Source: Ilex aquifolium (lineage: Eukaryota; Streptophyta; Magnoliopsida; Aquifoliales; Aquifoliaceae). From it: a DNA stretch of 64,000 nucleotides. The notes below the pieces were generated by a model. That model was not told where the DNA came from and did no database searches. It saw only the letters and a list, made by a program, of their open reading frames with translations. Position 1 is the first letter of the stretch. Each line of letters opens with the position of its first letter. Below are positions 11,790 to 23,549 of the stretch, one piece after another. The position numbers and the translations under genes were made by a program. Location of the stretch: positions 33,144,001-33,208,000 of the forward strand of contig OX637394.1 of NCBI GenBank assembly GCA_951799425.1, in the 5' to 3' direction.

Positions 11790-11810
11790 ATCCACCCCCC
11801 TTAAAGAAAG
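11790..11810 (-). other. Polypurine tract of family B
   Basis: On the minus strand AAGGGGGGTGGAT abuts the LTR start. A second copy follows the LTR that ends at 18687. Confidence 0.85.
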
Positions 11811-11830
11811 TTTCGACCTCGAAACTTACC

Positions 11831-14800
11831 TCAAGTAGCGAACAAAAATGGATACTTCTCCCGCATTTCTTGCTCCGGTTCCCATGTAGCTTCCTCCACT
11901 CCATGGTGTTGCCACAAAACCTTCACCAATTTGATAACTTTGTTGCGAAGCACTTTTTCCTTGGCGTCGAGAATTTCTACCGGTTGTTCTTCGTAGGTTG
12001 TTCTGTCTTGAATTTCAATCTCCTCTAAGTTCACGACTAGAGTTGCATCCGAGTGACACGTTCTCAACATGGACACGTGGAACACATGATGTACTCCGGA
12101 CAGCTGGGCTGGTAGTCGAAGTTGATATGCCGCCTTGCCTACCTCTTTGATTACCTCAAACGGTCCGGTATATCTTGGTGCTAACTTCCCCTTCTTGCCG
12201 AATCGAAACACGCCCTTCTTGGGTGACACCTTGAGAAATACGTAGTCTCCCACCTTGAATTCTAAGGGTCTTCGTCTGTGGTCCGCATAGCTCTTTTGTC
12301 TACTTTGCGCCGTCTGTAGCCTCTCTCGGATGAGTGGAATCTTCTCCGTAGTTTCTCGAACAATGTCCGGTCCCAACAAACTACTCTCGTCGGCTTCTAA
12401 CCAACACGTCGGTGATCGGCATGGTCTTCCATACAATGCTTCATACGGTGCCATCCCAATACTTCCCTGATAGCTGTTGTTGTAAGCAAACTCCACCAAC
12501 GGTAAGTGGTCGCTCCAACTCCCCTTGAAGTCCAACGCGCAAGTGCGTAACATATCCTCCACAATCTGTATCACCCTCTCGGATTGGCCATCCGTTTGGG
12601 GATGAAAAGCCGTACTGAAGTGTAACTCCGTCCCCATCGCTTGTTGCAGACTCTGCCAGAATCTCACCACAAACCTAGAGTCACGATCTGACACAATCGA
12701 GAGCGGAACGCCGTGTAACCTCACTATCTCACGGATATACAGCTGGCTCAAAGTCTCGAATGTATCCGTGGTCTTCATACCCAAAAAGTGAGCGGACTTG
12801 GTGAGTCTATCCACAATGACCCACACTGCATTATGCCCGCGCGACGTCCTTGGTAAACCCGACACAAAGTCCATGGTGATGTGATCCCACTTCCACTCTG
12901 GAATAGGCAAAGACTGTAGGACTCCTCCTGGCCTTTGATGCTCAATCTTCACCTGCTGGCACACTGCACATTTTGCCACATACTTGGCCACATCTCGCTT
13001 CATTCCCCTCTACCAGTATTGAAGCTTCATGTCCCTATACATCTTTGTGCTACCGGGGTGGATAGCAAACTTGGAGCGATGACACTCTTCAAGTATTTCC
13101 TCCTTTAGGGACGAATCATTGGGAACACATAGCTTCTCCCCATATCTCAACTCTCCATTCTTCCAAGACCATCCTTCCATCACTTCTCCATTCTCCAATC
13201 GGGCTCTAATCAAATCGAGTTCCGAATCCAGGCATTGCAACTCCACCACTCGTTGCAAAAGCGTCGGTTGAGCTATAAGGTTGAATATATAGGGTTGATA
13301 CACCAGTCCATCCACCCATAGATCGTACTCCTCCAATGCATCAATCATTTTCCACCTATTTACCGCAAGAGAATTGATTTCACCCCGAGACTTCCTGCTA
13401 AGAGCGTCGGCAACTACATTGGCCTTCCCCGGATGGTAGTTGAGCGTGAACTCATAATCTTCCAAGTACTCAATCCACCTTCTCTGCCGGAGATTCAAGT
13501 CTTTCTGTGTGAAGATATACTTGAGGCTTTTATGGTCCGAGAACACTTGAAATTTCTCCCTGTATAAATAACATCTCCACAACTTAAGAGCAAACACCAC
13601 CGCAGCTAGCTCCAAGTCGTGTGTGGGATAATTCTGCTCATGCACCTTGAGTTGCCTCGAGCCATAAGCCACTACCTTCCCTCCTTGCATTAGAACGCAT
13701 CCCAAGCCTCGTAGGGAAGCATCAGTGTAGACATCGTAGCCTTCCCCACTACTCGGAATAATGAGGATAGGTGCCGTCGTCAACTTCTCCTTCAAGGTGC
13801 GGAAAGCTAGTTCACACGCTTGAGTCCACAAAAATTTCTCCCCCTTCTTTGTAAGGCGAGTCATCGGCATCGCAAGCTTGGAGAACCCTTCCACAAACCT
13901 ACGATAATAGCCGGCTAACCCCAAGAAACTCTGTACTTCCGTCACGTTCTTCGGTGGTTCCCATTTCATCACGGCCTCAATCTTTATGGAATCGAATGCT
14001 ACTCCTTGTTCGGACACAACATGGCCAAAGAACTTCACTTCCTTTATCCAAAACTCACACTTGCTCATCTTCGCATATAACTTATGTTCTCTCAATGTTT
14101 GTAGCACAATAGAGAGATGACGAGCATGTTCCTCCTGAGTCTGTGAGTAAACCAATATGTCATCAATAAACACAATGACAAATTGATCGAGGTAAGGCCG
14201 GAAGACTCTGTGCATTAAATCCATGAAGGCTGCGGGGGCATTAGTCAATCCGAACGGCATCACCGTGTACTCGAAATGACCATACCGGGTACGGAAAGCA
14301 GTCTTAGGAATATCCTCCTCCTTAATCCGCAGCTGATGATACCCCGTGCAAAGATCAATCTTGGAGTAATACTTCGAACCCTTCAACTGATCAAATAAGT
14401 CATCAATTCTCGGCAACGAATACTTATTCTTCACGGTAACCCGATTCAACCTCCGGTAATCCGTGCACAACCGTAGAGTCTCATCCGTTTTCTTCACAAA
14501 GAGGACCGGGGCTCCCCAGGGTGAAGTGCTTAGACGGATAAACCCAATCGCCAACAAATGATCCAACTGCTTCCTTAGCTCCTTCAACTCCAAAGGTGCC
14601 ATCCGGTAGGGAACAATAGATATGGGTTCGGTTCCCGGATAGAGATCGATCTTGAATTCAATTTCCCTATGTGGCGGTAATCCGGGTAATTCCTCAGGAA
14701 AAACATCCGAAAACTCCGATACAATTAACACCACATCCGTGTGGAGTTTATCCTTGTTATCTCCCATCAAGCTAGCTAAGAAAGTCAATTGACTTCCTGC

Positions 14801-15256
14801 TTTCGCTTTTAAGAATCTACTACCCGTAGTAGGAAATGGATGGAAAGAATCTCGGTTATTCACAAAACTAAAAATGACTCCTCCCGGTAACTGAAATGTA
14901 ATCCGCTTGCGGAAACAATCCATTACCGCCCGGAAAGCGGACAACAAGTTCATCCCAAAAATCACATCATACCCCTTTATCTCTAAAGCAATCAAATCCA
15001 CAATCAATTCGTGCTCCCCAATGCGAAGCACGCAACCCTTGCAGACTCGGCTAGTATCTAACCGTCCTCCCGTGGGCAAGCTAATATTCATAACATGCTC
15101 TAGCTTCGCGAAACTCAATCCCAAATCAAGTGCATATGTCGTGCGTACAAATGAGTGTGTTGCACCGGGGTCAAATAATATTCGGGCCCAAGAATTATAA
15201 ATAAGGACGATACCTTCCACAACGGCGTTGGCAATGTCCTCCTCCGGCTGAGTCAA
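11831..15256 (-). pseudogene. pol: Family B pol: protease, RT, RNase H, integrase, chromodomain
   Basis: Domains in order, numbered from the Met at 15256: protease-like [11 protein letters not shown] (27-36), RT with [13 protein letters not shown] (about 261-273) and FIDD (363-366), RNase H starting at [10 protein letters not shown] (510-519) and ending [11 protein letters not shown], integrase zinc finger HRSKFAIHP...CAVCQQVK, integrase core TMDFVSGLP / SDRDSRF / [14 protein letters not shown] module [14 protein letters not shown] and chromodomain [20 protein letters not shown]. Together these copy the element RNA and insert the cDNA. The set and order are those of Tekay/Del chromoviruses. 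Gag lies upstream in the same phase, joined by a short proline-rich linker, an arrangement that would suit read-through translation as some retroelements use. The frame is nearly whole, with about one or two breaks. Confidence 0.92.
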
Positions 15257-15364
15257 AGCAAATACTCGCCCTTGGTTGGCGCCGCCGGGGGCGTGAGCTT
15301 GTATCGGTTGCTGCGGTGCAGGCCTCGGTGGTGGTGGTTGGGCTGCTGGTACCTGTCTGGTGGT

Positions 15365-16357
15365 CTAGATAGGCCTCGGAGGTGGAAAAACTGGGCAATG
15401 CATCCGAAAATGTCCCACACCTCCGCATGCAAAGCAGGATCGTGGGGTAATACCGGCTCTAGTCTGAATGTCTCCCTCTCCTCGGGCTGTCAAAATTCGT
15501 TGTCCACATGTCTGGTCTGGGCGACGGTATGGTGTCGGTCTCTGTGCCCCACTAGTGCTAGCCCCCGTCCGGATCGGACCTCCTCTCGAGAAGCCCTGTC
15601 GTCTCTGGCTATCCTCTATGTCTCTCTCTACCAGTGCAGCTCTGTCCACCAGGTCCACAAAATCACGGATCCTGAGAGCTACCAACTTCTCCCTAATTAC
15701 GGGCCTCAGACCCTGCTCGAAGCGCTTGGCCCTGTCGGCCTCAGTAGATATAAATCCCGTAGCATAACGGGAGAGCTCGTCGAACCGCCTCTCATACTCA
15801 GCCACGGTCATACCACCTTGTCGTAATGCAAGAAAATCCGCCTTCATTCGGTCTCTGACCGATTCAGGAAAATATTTATCTTGGAAAAGTTGATCGAATT
15901 CTTCCCAAGTGCGTGTGTCGGTGTCCCTTCTCCTCTTTATGGCATCCCACCAATAGTCGGCCTCCCCCTCAAACAGGTAGGTCGCCAAACCCACTCTCAA
16001 CTCCTCGGCAACTCCCATGCCGTCACAGATCTTCTTCACTCGGCGGATCCATCTATCCGCCTCCAAAGGATTGGAGCTCCCTTGGAAGTTGGGTGGTCGT
16101 TGTCGTAAGAATTCCCGAAGAGCTATCATCCTTCGGTCTCCGTTCCCATTGCCCGGTACTTGAGCGAGAGGATGAGCTCCACCATTGTGGTTGTTGTTAC
16201 CATTTTGGCTTTGTACCAAAGTGGTGAGCTCCCTCAAGCATTGGTAAATGCCTTGCATGGTATCCGGAGGTGGTGGTGGTGGTGGATTTGCTTGACCTCC
16301 ACGGCCACGCCCACGCCCACGTCCGCGTCCCCGTGTACCGTCCATCCTGCACATCAA
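15365..16357 (-). CDS. gag: Family B Gag (central unit)
   Basis: An uninterrupted 330-residue frame starting about 190 bp inside the primer site. It shows the same Gly-Arg and proline-rich N-terminus, retrotransposon Gag domain and CX2CX4HX4C zinc knuckle as the copy at 8467-9459. An earlier Met lies two codons before the MDGTRG start, so either may be used. It is about the usual size for a chromovirus Gag. This is the most intact coding part of the array. Confidence 0.9.
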   Translation of the reverse strand: MMCRMDGTRGRGRGRGRGRGGQANPPPPPPPDTMQGIYQCLRELTTLVQSQNGNNNHNGGAHPLAQVPGNGNGDRRMIALREFLRQRPPNFQGSSNPLEADRWIRRVKKICDGMGVAEELRVGLATYLFEGEADYWWDAIKRRRDTDTRTWEEFDQLFQDKYFPESVRDRMKADFLALRQGGMTVAEYERRFDELSRYATGFISTEADRAKRFEQGLRPVIREKLVALRIRDFVDLVDRAALVERDIEDSQRRQGFSRGGPIRTGASTSGAQRPTPYRRPDQTCGQRILTARGEGDIQTRAGITPRSCFACGGVGHFRMHCPVFPPPRPI

Positions 16358-16530
16358 TCCATAATTTAGTTCCCTTGATGTGCAAGATATAAACTAAAGT
16401 GATATGTAGGATGTCTTGATTTAAGCATAAGGCATATACAAAATTTAACTTAACAATTTCCTTCACCCTAAACCTACATCTCTAGTGGTAATCCATAACA
16501 TACAGCTCCCATGTAAGACCTAAAGCCTAG

Positions 16531-16542
16531 GCTCTGATACCA
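16531..16542 (-). other. Primer binding site of the central B element
   Basis: TGGTATCAGAGC on the minus strand, four bases from the LTR at 16547, complementary to initiator tRNA-Met. Confidence 0.9.
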
Positions 16543-16546
16543 ACTT

Positions 16547-18687
16547 TGTAACACCCCAAAACACACCCTGGACGGCATTACATTCTAAAACATTCATATC
16601 ATGAGAGCACTAATATAATTCCATCAATAAGAAAATTTTTCCATTCATCATCCATAGAATTTACAAGATCATCCCAAAAGAATAAGCCAAGCTATGACAT
16701 TTACATCTCAAAAATTAATTAAAGTTGCACAGCGGAATAAACAAAAGAAACTAGACTACACAATGTTCCAAAAGAATGTCCTAGTCTAGTACAAAAAGGA
16801 AGGAGGTCGCTCTATCCGTCCACCTCGGGATCCACACTCCCGTCAAGTGGAGTCTCCCAAGTAGCGGGCTCCTCGACCCTTACGTCCTCCTCAAGTAGGT
16901 AATCTGAAAAATGTTAGCGGTAGGGGGTGAGCACAAAGCTCTGTAGAAAAATTCTCTCAAACCCATACAAGGTTTAGAAAAACATTTAAAACGGTCGGTC
17001 TCATTTTTAACATAACATAGATACATAATTTGAAATAAAACAGTGACATTTAAAAAGGATCTCAAGTTTATGTAAAAACATTACTTAAATGAATAAACGA
17101 GTACCACATACAAATAATCACCATTTATTTGCCATAAACACTTTCCAACAATTCTTTCGGTAGGTGGCATACTTTAGGGTAACCTCCACCCCCATTATTT
17201 CGTTAGGTGGCATACTTTAGGGTAACCCATTCATTCGGTAGGTGGCATACTTTTGGGTAACCTCCACCCCCATTCATTTCGGTAGGTGGCATACTTTAGG
17301 GTAACCTCAACCCCCATTCATTCGGTAGGTGGCATACTTTAGGGTAACCTCCACCCCCATTCTTTCGGTAGGTGGCATACTTTAGGGTAACCTCCACCCC
17401 ACCCTTTAGGTCATCTTTGATTCTCAAGCATCCTTACAAGGAACCTCTTGGGAAGGGGTGAGCATCCTTACAAGGAACCTCTCACTCATGTGCATCACAA
17501 ACAACCCAACCAAGCTTACAATTCCAATATTGATTTCAATTTACAATCATCTATCCAAAATCCCCCAAAATATATCATGTAATAATTCCACAACCAACAA
17601 AGAAAATACATGAGATCACAATAACATCATTGTTCAACCCAACACAAAGCACTAAGGGTTCGAAAATCCATAATAAAGAAAGCATTTAAGAAAGAAATAC
17701 ATCACTCTCCAAAAATGAGGGTTTTAAAACTAGAGAAGAGATTTCATGGGTATTAAACCCTAGCTTTGTTCAAACCATGTAATCTTTGCCAAAAAACCTA
17801 AGAGATGATGATTTCATAACATATATATACCATTGATAGCCAAAGCATACATATATAAATACCTTAGCCTCAATGTAAGAGAGTGAGAGAAAACCCCTAC
17901 CTTCTTCTTCCTTAGTGTTCTTTGAGGAACTTGAAGTTTTGATCCTCTTTAATGTGTAAATCCTCTCTTGATCTTGTGTTTTCCCCTTCTTTCTTCCTCT
18001 CTAAGATTATCTAGGGTTAGAAATGTTGAAATGAGGCAAAGAGAGGCGTCCTTATGTATTTATAGTGAAAGAAATGGCCTCCTGTGCGCGATTCTGAAGT
18101 TCAGAATTCGTAACTCACGTTCGAACGTTATTGGCGTTCGAACGCCAATAGTGAAAAATTTTGATTTACGTTCGAACGTCACTTTGGCGTTCGAACGTTG
18201 GTTGCTCCCAGTATTTTTGCATTTTCATCAGAGCTCTGCAGACACCAAAGTACTGGGACTCCCTCACGTTCGAACGTCTATTAACGTTCGAACGTCATCC
18301 CAGTTTCTGCTGAAACTTACAATGAAGTTTTGGCCTATTTAGAGATTGATTTTGAAAATTTTCGTGAAATACTCTTTTGTAGCCCTGGAAGTATGCTATC
18401 TACTGTCAACATTTCAGAGCCAACGGACATTAGAATAAAAAGTTATGATCAAAATACTAGGAAGTGTCCAAAATCCTTTGTACTCAAGTTTTCTCTTAAA
18501 TGTGCTTTCATTCCAAAAATCTTCCTAGCTTCTAAAACATACCCTATTACACCGCCTAACATTTTTATTTCTACTTTTCCAATCTACCAAATTCAAACAC
18601 ACATCACTACGCATATCCCCATTTTTACAACAATTATTTACTATATATCTATATACATATATAAAAGAAAAAATGCGGGGTGTTACA
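16547..18687 (-). repeat. Family B LTR, 5' LTR of the central element
   Basis: 2,141 bp, with the same TG...CA ends as 9649-11789. It has a polypurine tract and a short piece of integrase/chromodomain coding sequence on its right (18688-18770), showing that a further unit once continued there. Palindromes ACGTTCGAACGT and the 22-bp one (18129-18150) are conserved. Confidence 0.92.
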
Positions 18688-18770
18688 ATCCACCCCCCTT
18701 AAAGAAAGTTTCGTCCTCGAAACTTACCTCAAGTAGCGAACAAAAATGGATACTTCTCTCGCATTTCTTG

Positions 18771-20491
18771 CAAGGAACCTCTCACCCTTACAAGTAGCAT
18801 CTTTACAAAGAACCTCTCACCCTCTAGGTTTGGTTTCTCAAGCATCCTTACAAGGAACCTCTTGAGAAGGAATGAGCATCCTTACAAGGAACCTCTCACT
18901 CATGTTTGTCCAAACAACCATACAAGAATACAATACCAACTATTCTCTCAAATACCCAACAATTCCACAAGTCTCCTATTTACAAGCAATTTCCAAGAAA
19001 AATCCCCAATTCTCAAAAGTGGTTTTACAAAGAGCAATATAAGAAAATGTACGAGAGACCATCATAAATATCATTTTGTTGTTCAATATGAAACACTAAA
19101 GTTTGAAATCAAGGACCTATGAGTAATCAAACTTTGGAATCATTACAAATGAATATCAAGCTTGGAGTATAAAGAATAAAGGCGCACCAAGCTTGAAAAT
19201 CATGGACAAAGGAGAAATTAAGATTTACGGAACAATCATGTATGGAAATAAATAACAAACGACTATCAAGGTGTGAAATCAAGAACAAATGATTATGAAG
19301 CTTAGAAATCAAGACCAAAAGAACACTCAAGTCTTTGAACCAAGAATAAAGAATATCAAGTATTGAATATCAAGCTTAGAATTCAAAACAAAGGAACAAT
19401 CATTTATTGAAAGGAATGATCATGTATTGAAATCAATAACAAAGGAGAAGTCAAGAGAAAAACACATTTCCCTTGAAGACTAGGGTTTGGTAGTAAGCAA
19501 GGAGATTTAAGGGTTACCCAACAATCACAATATTTTTCACATGGCATTAATTGCAAGAATAGCAAGAATTAAGGATTGGATAGCATACATATAACATTTA
19601 GAGTGAAGAGATACATATAAATAAACCTAGCCTCAATGTAAAAGAATGGAAGAAAACCCCTACCTTGGTGTTCTTGAAATCTAGGGTTTGATCTTGAATC
19701 ACTCTTAAATCCTTTGTTTTTCCCTTTTGATCTTGTGTTTTCTCCTTCTTTATTCTTTTCTAAGACTCTCTCTAGGATTCCAAGGGGTGTGAGTAAGGGT
19801 GTAGTGAAAGTGTAGAAGAAGAGAGTAGAAGAATGGTGTTCTTGAGTAATTTCGGTTTTGATCTCTATAAGGGGTAACTCTCTCAAGATCTTTGTGTTTT
19901 TTCTCTCCTTTTCTCTTCTCTTAGGGCTCTAAGATGTTTGGGGTGAGAGTGGGATGGAAGAATGGGTCAAATGAGGTTTAAAAGGGTGTTTTAAAACACC
20001 AAAATCCCGACTTTTACTGTGCCAAACTTCGGGCGTACCGGTACGCTGTACTAGTACCGGTATCATGAGATACACTTTTGTAGCCCTAGATGTCTACTAT
20101 CTACTGTAAAAATTTCAGATCAATTGGACATCAGGATCAAAAGTTATGATTTAAATACTAGAAGGTGTCCTAACTCATTTTTACCCAAATTTTCTCTAAG
20201 TGTGTTTTTACTCCGGAATACTTCCTAGTTTCCAATACACCCCACATTACCTCTCCCAATGTTTTTCGACCTTCCGGATTCAATGGAGAACTTATTTTGA
20301 CCTTACAATATTTAGAAAAGTCCATAATCCCTCTTCTCAAGTTTACACACCTTCGAAACTTAACTTCCCAATTAATTTGTATCTCTAGTTTTTGCTTTTA
20401 TTCCTACCGTCACTACACAGATCCACATTTTTACAACAATTATTTACTATATATCTATATACATATATAAAATAAAATGCGGGGTGTTACA
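18771..20491 (-). repeat. Family C solo LTR, right part
   Basis: It continues the LTR that starts at 5479 and ends GCGGGGTGTTACA, followed by the duplicated AACAT. It contains hairpin repeats of the CATCCTTACAAGG type (18790-18900), including a variant at 18801-18810 (CTTTACAAAG), a donor-like GTAGGGG near 19660 on the minus strand and GTACCGGTAC-type palindromes near 20036-20070. Confidence 0.85.
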
Positions 20492-21611
20492 AACATTAAA
20501 TTCATTCAATACATATTCATTGTCAAGAGTTGAACCCCAAGAGTTGGAACCTCCAAAAAAGTTGAAACCCTCCCCAGAACCTCTACCCAAACAGTTGGAA
20601 CCTTTACCCAAAAAAGTTGGAACCTCTACCAAAATAGTTGGAACCCTTACCCAAAAAAATTAGAACACTTACCCAAAAAAATTGGAACCCCTACCCAAAA
20701 AAGTTGGAACCCCTCCCCCAAGAGTTGGAACCCCTACCCCCAACAGTTGGAACCCCTACCAAAAATGTTGGAACCCCTCCGCCCAACAGTTGGAACTCCT
20801 CCCCCAAAGAGTTGGAACTCCTCCCCAAGAGTTGCAACCTCTACCCAAAAAGTTGCAACACTTACCCAAAAAAGTTGGAACCCCTACCCAAAAAAGTTGG
20901 AACCCTTACCCAAAAAAGTTGGAACCCTTACCCAAAAAAGATAGAACTGATCCCCTCAAGAGTTGGAACCCCTACCCCCAACAGTTGGAATCGCTACCCA
21001 ACAAGTTGGAACTTCTACCAAAAAAGTTGGAACTCCTCCCCAAGAGTTGGAACCCCTACCCCCAACAGTTGGAACCCCTACCCTATAAAAGTCGGAACTA
21101 AATTGTATGTTTATTTTGATGTTGAGTTGTTAAATGAAACCTTTAAATGTTTAATTTAAACCTTTAAAATCTCACCATGAAATCTCACATGATTTGATGA
21201 ATTAAATGTTTATTGAATGAAATTGTATGTTATTTTGATGTTGACTTGTTAAATTAAACCTTTATTGGATGATTTTCGATGGTAATTTGATAAATTGAGG
21301 AAAAAAAAAATCTTTTTTGAAGGATTTTCCATGTTAATTTTATGAATTGAATGAATTTGAATATAAATTGGATGAGATTTAATGTTATTTAATGTTAATT
21401 TAATGAATTAAATGTCTATTAGGTAAAATTAAATGTTGATTTGAAGAATTGAATGTTAATTTGGGGTAAATTTGATGAATTGAGTATTAATTTGATGAAA
21501 TTGCATGTTACTTGTTCATTTAATAAATTGAATATTTATTGGATGATTTTGAATGTTAATTTGATGAATTATAATATCAAAAGGTTAAAAGTGTAATATT
21601 AAAGGGATAAG
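20492..21611. repeat. AT-rich fold-back repeat, copy 2, split by a minisatellite
   Basis: 20492-20523 matches 41606-41638 of the fold-back family (inverted arm). 21102-21611 is a direct arm with GAATTGAATGTTAATTTG units, ending in the start of the core (AAAGTGTAATATTAAAGGGATAA). The 22-bp minisatellite sits between the two arms. Confidence 0.65.
20524..21101 (+). repeat. 22-bp minisatellite, locus 1
   Basis: About 26 units by length of GTTGGAACCCCTACCCAAAAAA with variants ending CCCCAAGA or CCCCCAACA. Since 22 is not a multiple of three, the array cycles through all frames and all three forward frames are open over long stretches. I do not read these frames as genes. A second locus, same orientation, is at 32273-32909. 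Confidence 0.92.
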
Positions 21612-22154
21612 GTACCGACTGTTTTGGATGTTACAACTGTATTGGTGGTGCCACTTTGAAAGAGCAACCAGTTTCACCGATTTTAAGACTTACGTGTCAG
21701 TCAACCTACTTTTCGGTATGATACCGAAAAGTAGGTTGGCGGTATAGTAGTGTTGCCCTAGGGGGGTCGGGAGGATCACACTATCATCTTAGTTTATATT
21801 ATAGTGTGGTATAAAATCTCACTTTATGATTTTCTTTTATGTTTGGAAGCATTGCTTACAAACATACTTTTATATTAAAAAACATGGGTTTAAACCACAT
21901 TTTCGTACAAAATTTAATAATCTGAGAAATAAGTTTGAGATCATGTTAAAGAGAGAAAAAAAAAATTAAAAAAATGTGCCAATTTCAAAAAAAAAAAAAG
22001 AAACGAAACTATATTTCAATCATTACTAACAATATAGACTCACAAAGATAGGTGAAAGAAAGATTTGTGGTACTGAAAAAATTACGTTTCAATATTATAC
22101 CTCTTTTTCTCAACCAGCAAGAGTGATACTTGTAAAGTTTTTTTTTTTTTTACA
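21612..22154. other. Unassigned stretch with a perfect hairpin
   Basis: No coding region or known repeat that I recognise. It begins abruptly inside the fold-back core (GGTACCGACTG), carries a perfect 18-bp inverted repeat at 21702-21738 and a weaker one (CACACTAT / ATAGTGTG) near 21778-21812, and ends in a poly-T run before an LTR fragment. Confidence 0.5.
21702..21738. repeat. Perfect 18-bp inverted repeat with 1-nt spacer
   Basis: Arm CAACCTACTTTTCGGTAT at 21702-21719, one G, and its exact reverse complement at 21721-21738. It might be fused ends of a small DNA transposon, but no target duplication or internal sequence supports that. Confidence 0.85.
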
Positions 22155-23009
22155 TTGTTCAAAACATGTAATCTTTGCCAAAAAGCCTAAGAGATGATCA
22201 TTTCATAGCATATATATACCATTGATAGCCAAAGCATACATATATAAATACCCTAGCCTCAATGTAAGTGAGTGAGATAAAAACCCCTACCTTCTTCTTC
22301 CTTAGTGTTCTTGAAAAACTTGAAGTTTTGATCATCTTCAATGTGTAAATCCTCCCTTGATTCTTGTGTTTTCCCTTTCTTTTCTCCTCTCTAAGTCTTC
22401 CTAGGGTTAGAAATGTTGAAATGATGCAAAGAGAGGCATCCTTATGTATTTATAGGGTGAGAAATGGTCTCTTGTACGCGATTTTTGAAACCCAGATTCG
22501 TCATTGGCGTTCGAACGGTCGTTGTTCCCAGTACTTTTGTTTTTCCATCAGACAAGAGTACTGGAACGCACTTTCGTTCGAATGTTTATTCACGTTCGAA
22601 CGTCGATTCACGTTCGAACGGAATTCCTGTTTCTTCTGCAACTTCCAGTGAAGTTTTGGCCTATTTAGAGATTGATTTGGAACTTTTTCGTGAAATACAC
22701 TTTTGTAGCACTGGAAGTCTAATATCTACTGTCAAAATTTCAGATCAAATGGACATCAGGATAAAAAGTTATGATCCAAACACTAAGGAAGTGTCTAAAA
22801 TTCTTCTACCCAAATTTTCTCTAAAGTGTGCTTTCACTCCGGAATACTTCCTAGCTTCCAATACATACCCTATTACCTCGCCTAACATTTTTATTTCTAC
22901 TCTTACAATCTATATAGTTCATGCATACATCATCACATATCCATATTTTGACAACAAATATTTACTATATATCTATATACATATATAAAAGAAAATGCGG
23001 GGTGTTACA
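22155..23009 (-). repeat. B-like LTR fragment (U3 side)
   Basis: It matches 10870-11789 with many differences. It keeps the TATA box, diverged palindromes around CGTTCGAACG (near 22506, 22592 and 22612) and the terminal GCGGGGTGTTACA. The other half of the LTR is absent. It is older than the LTRs of the B array judging by divergence. Confidence 0.85.
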
Positions 23010-23549
23010 GTTAGATTGGGAACGAAATAAAAATAGTGTTATAGTTTAGGGGTGTAAATATAATTTAAACTAAGACCGGTCCTAGGAATGGTAGACCGAA
23101 CATGGGTATAATTACACTTACTTCTCCTATCATATTACACTTTTATCCCTTTGATATTACACTTTTAACCTTTTGATATTATAATTCATCAAATTAACAT
23201 CCAAACTCATCCAATAAATACTCAATTTATTAAATCAACAAGTAACATGCAATTAATACTCAATTCATCAAATTTACACCAAATTAACATTCAATTCTTC
23301 AAATCAAAATTTAATTTTACCTAATAAACATTTAATTAATCAACGTAACTTTCATTCTCATCCAATTTATATTCAAATTCATTCAAGTAACATTCAATTC
23401 TTAAAATTAACATCGAAAATCCTCGATTTAACAAATCAACACCAAAGTAACGTGCAATTTCATCCAATAAACGTTTAATTTTTCAAATAAATAACAAATT
23501 AACATTCAATTCTTCAAAGCAACATTCAATTTCATCTAATAAACATTTA
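23010..23549. repeat. AT-rich fold-back repeat, copy 3 (reverse orientation)
   Basis: It starts GTTAGATTGGGAACG, the reverse complement of the core boundary at about 41260-41275. The core (with GACCGGTCC and AATTACACTTAC) is followed by an inverted arm of CAATTCATCAAATTAAC-like units. Confidence 0.7.

Larger units (their letters stand above)
9649..18687 (-). mobile_element. Family B chromovirus, nearly whole element
   Basis: Two 2,141-bp LTRs flank a 4,757-bp internal region with primer site, gag, pol (protease, RT, RNase H, integrase, chromodomain) and polypurine tract in the usual order. It looks nearly whole, with about one or two breaks. LTR divergence of about 0.9% by eye would mean an age below roughly 0.5 million years at commonly used plant rates, but recombination in the array makes that unreliable. 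Confidence 0.92.
6045..18770 (-). mobile_element. Tandem array of family B chromovirus, inserted in a C LTR
   Basis: Three LTRs (first partial, second 9649-11789, third 16547-18687) alternate with internal regions (partial, complete, short fragment). The middle LTR serves at once as 3' LTR of the right-hand element and 5' LTR of the left-hand one. Both complete LTRs measure 2,141 bp. Such sharing is expected from unequal recombination between LTRs, not from separate insertions. The flank at the left edge is CCACC; the right edge is rearranged, so no target duplication can be read there. Confidence 0.88.

Noticed and set aside
11453-12028. Plus-strand frame of 191 residues across an LTR end and integrase region
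   Set aside because: It is antisense to the chromodomain/integrase coding sequence and spans an LTR boundary.
20638-21159. Long open frames with repeated EPLPKKVGTP-like protein
   Set aside because: They follow from a 22-bp repeat without stops in any forward frame. Three overlapping frames translate equally well and there is no start context or conserved domain.
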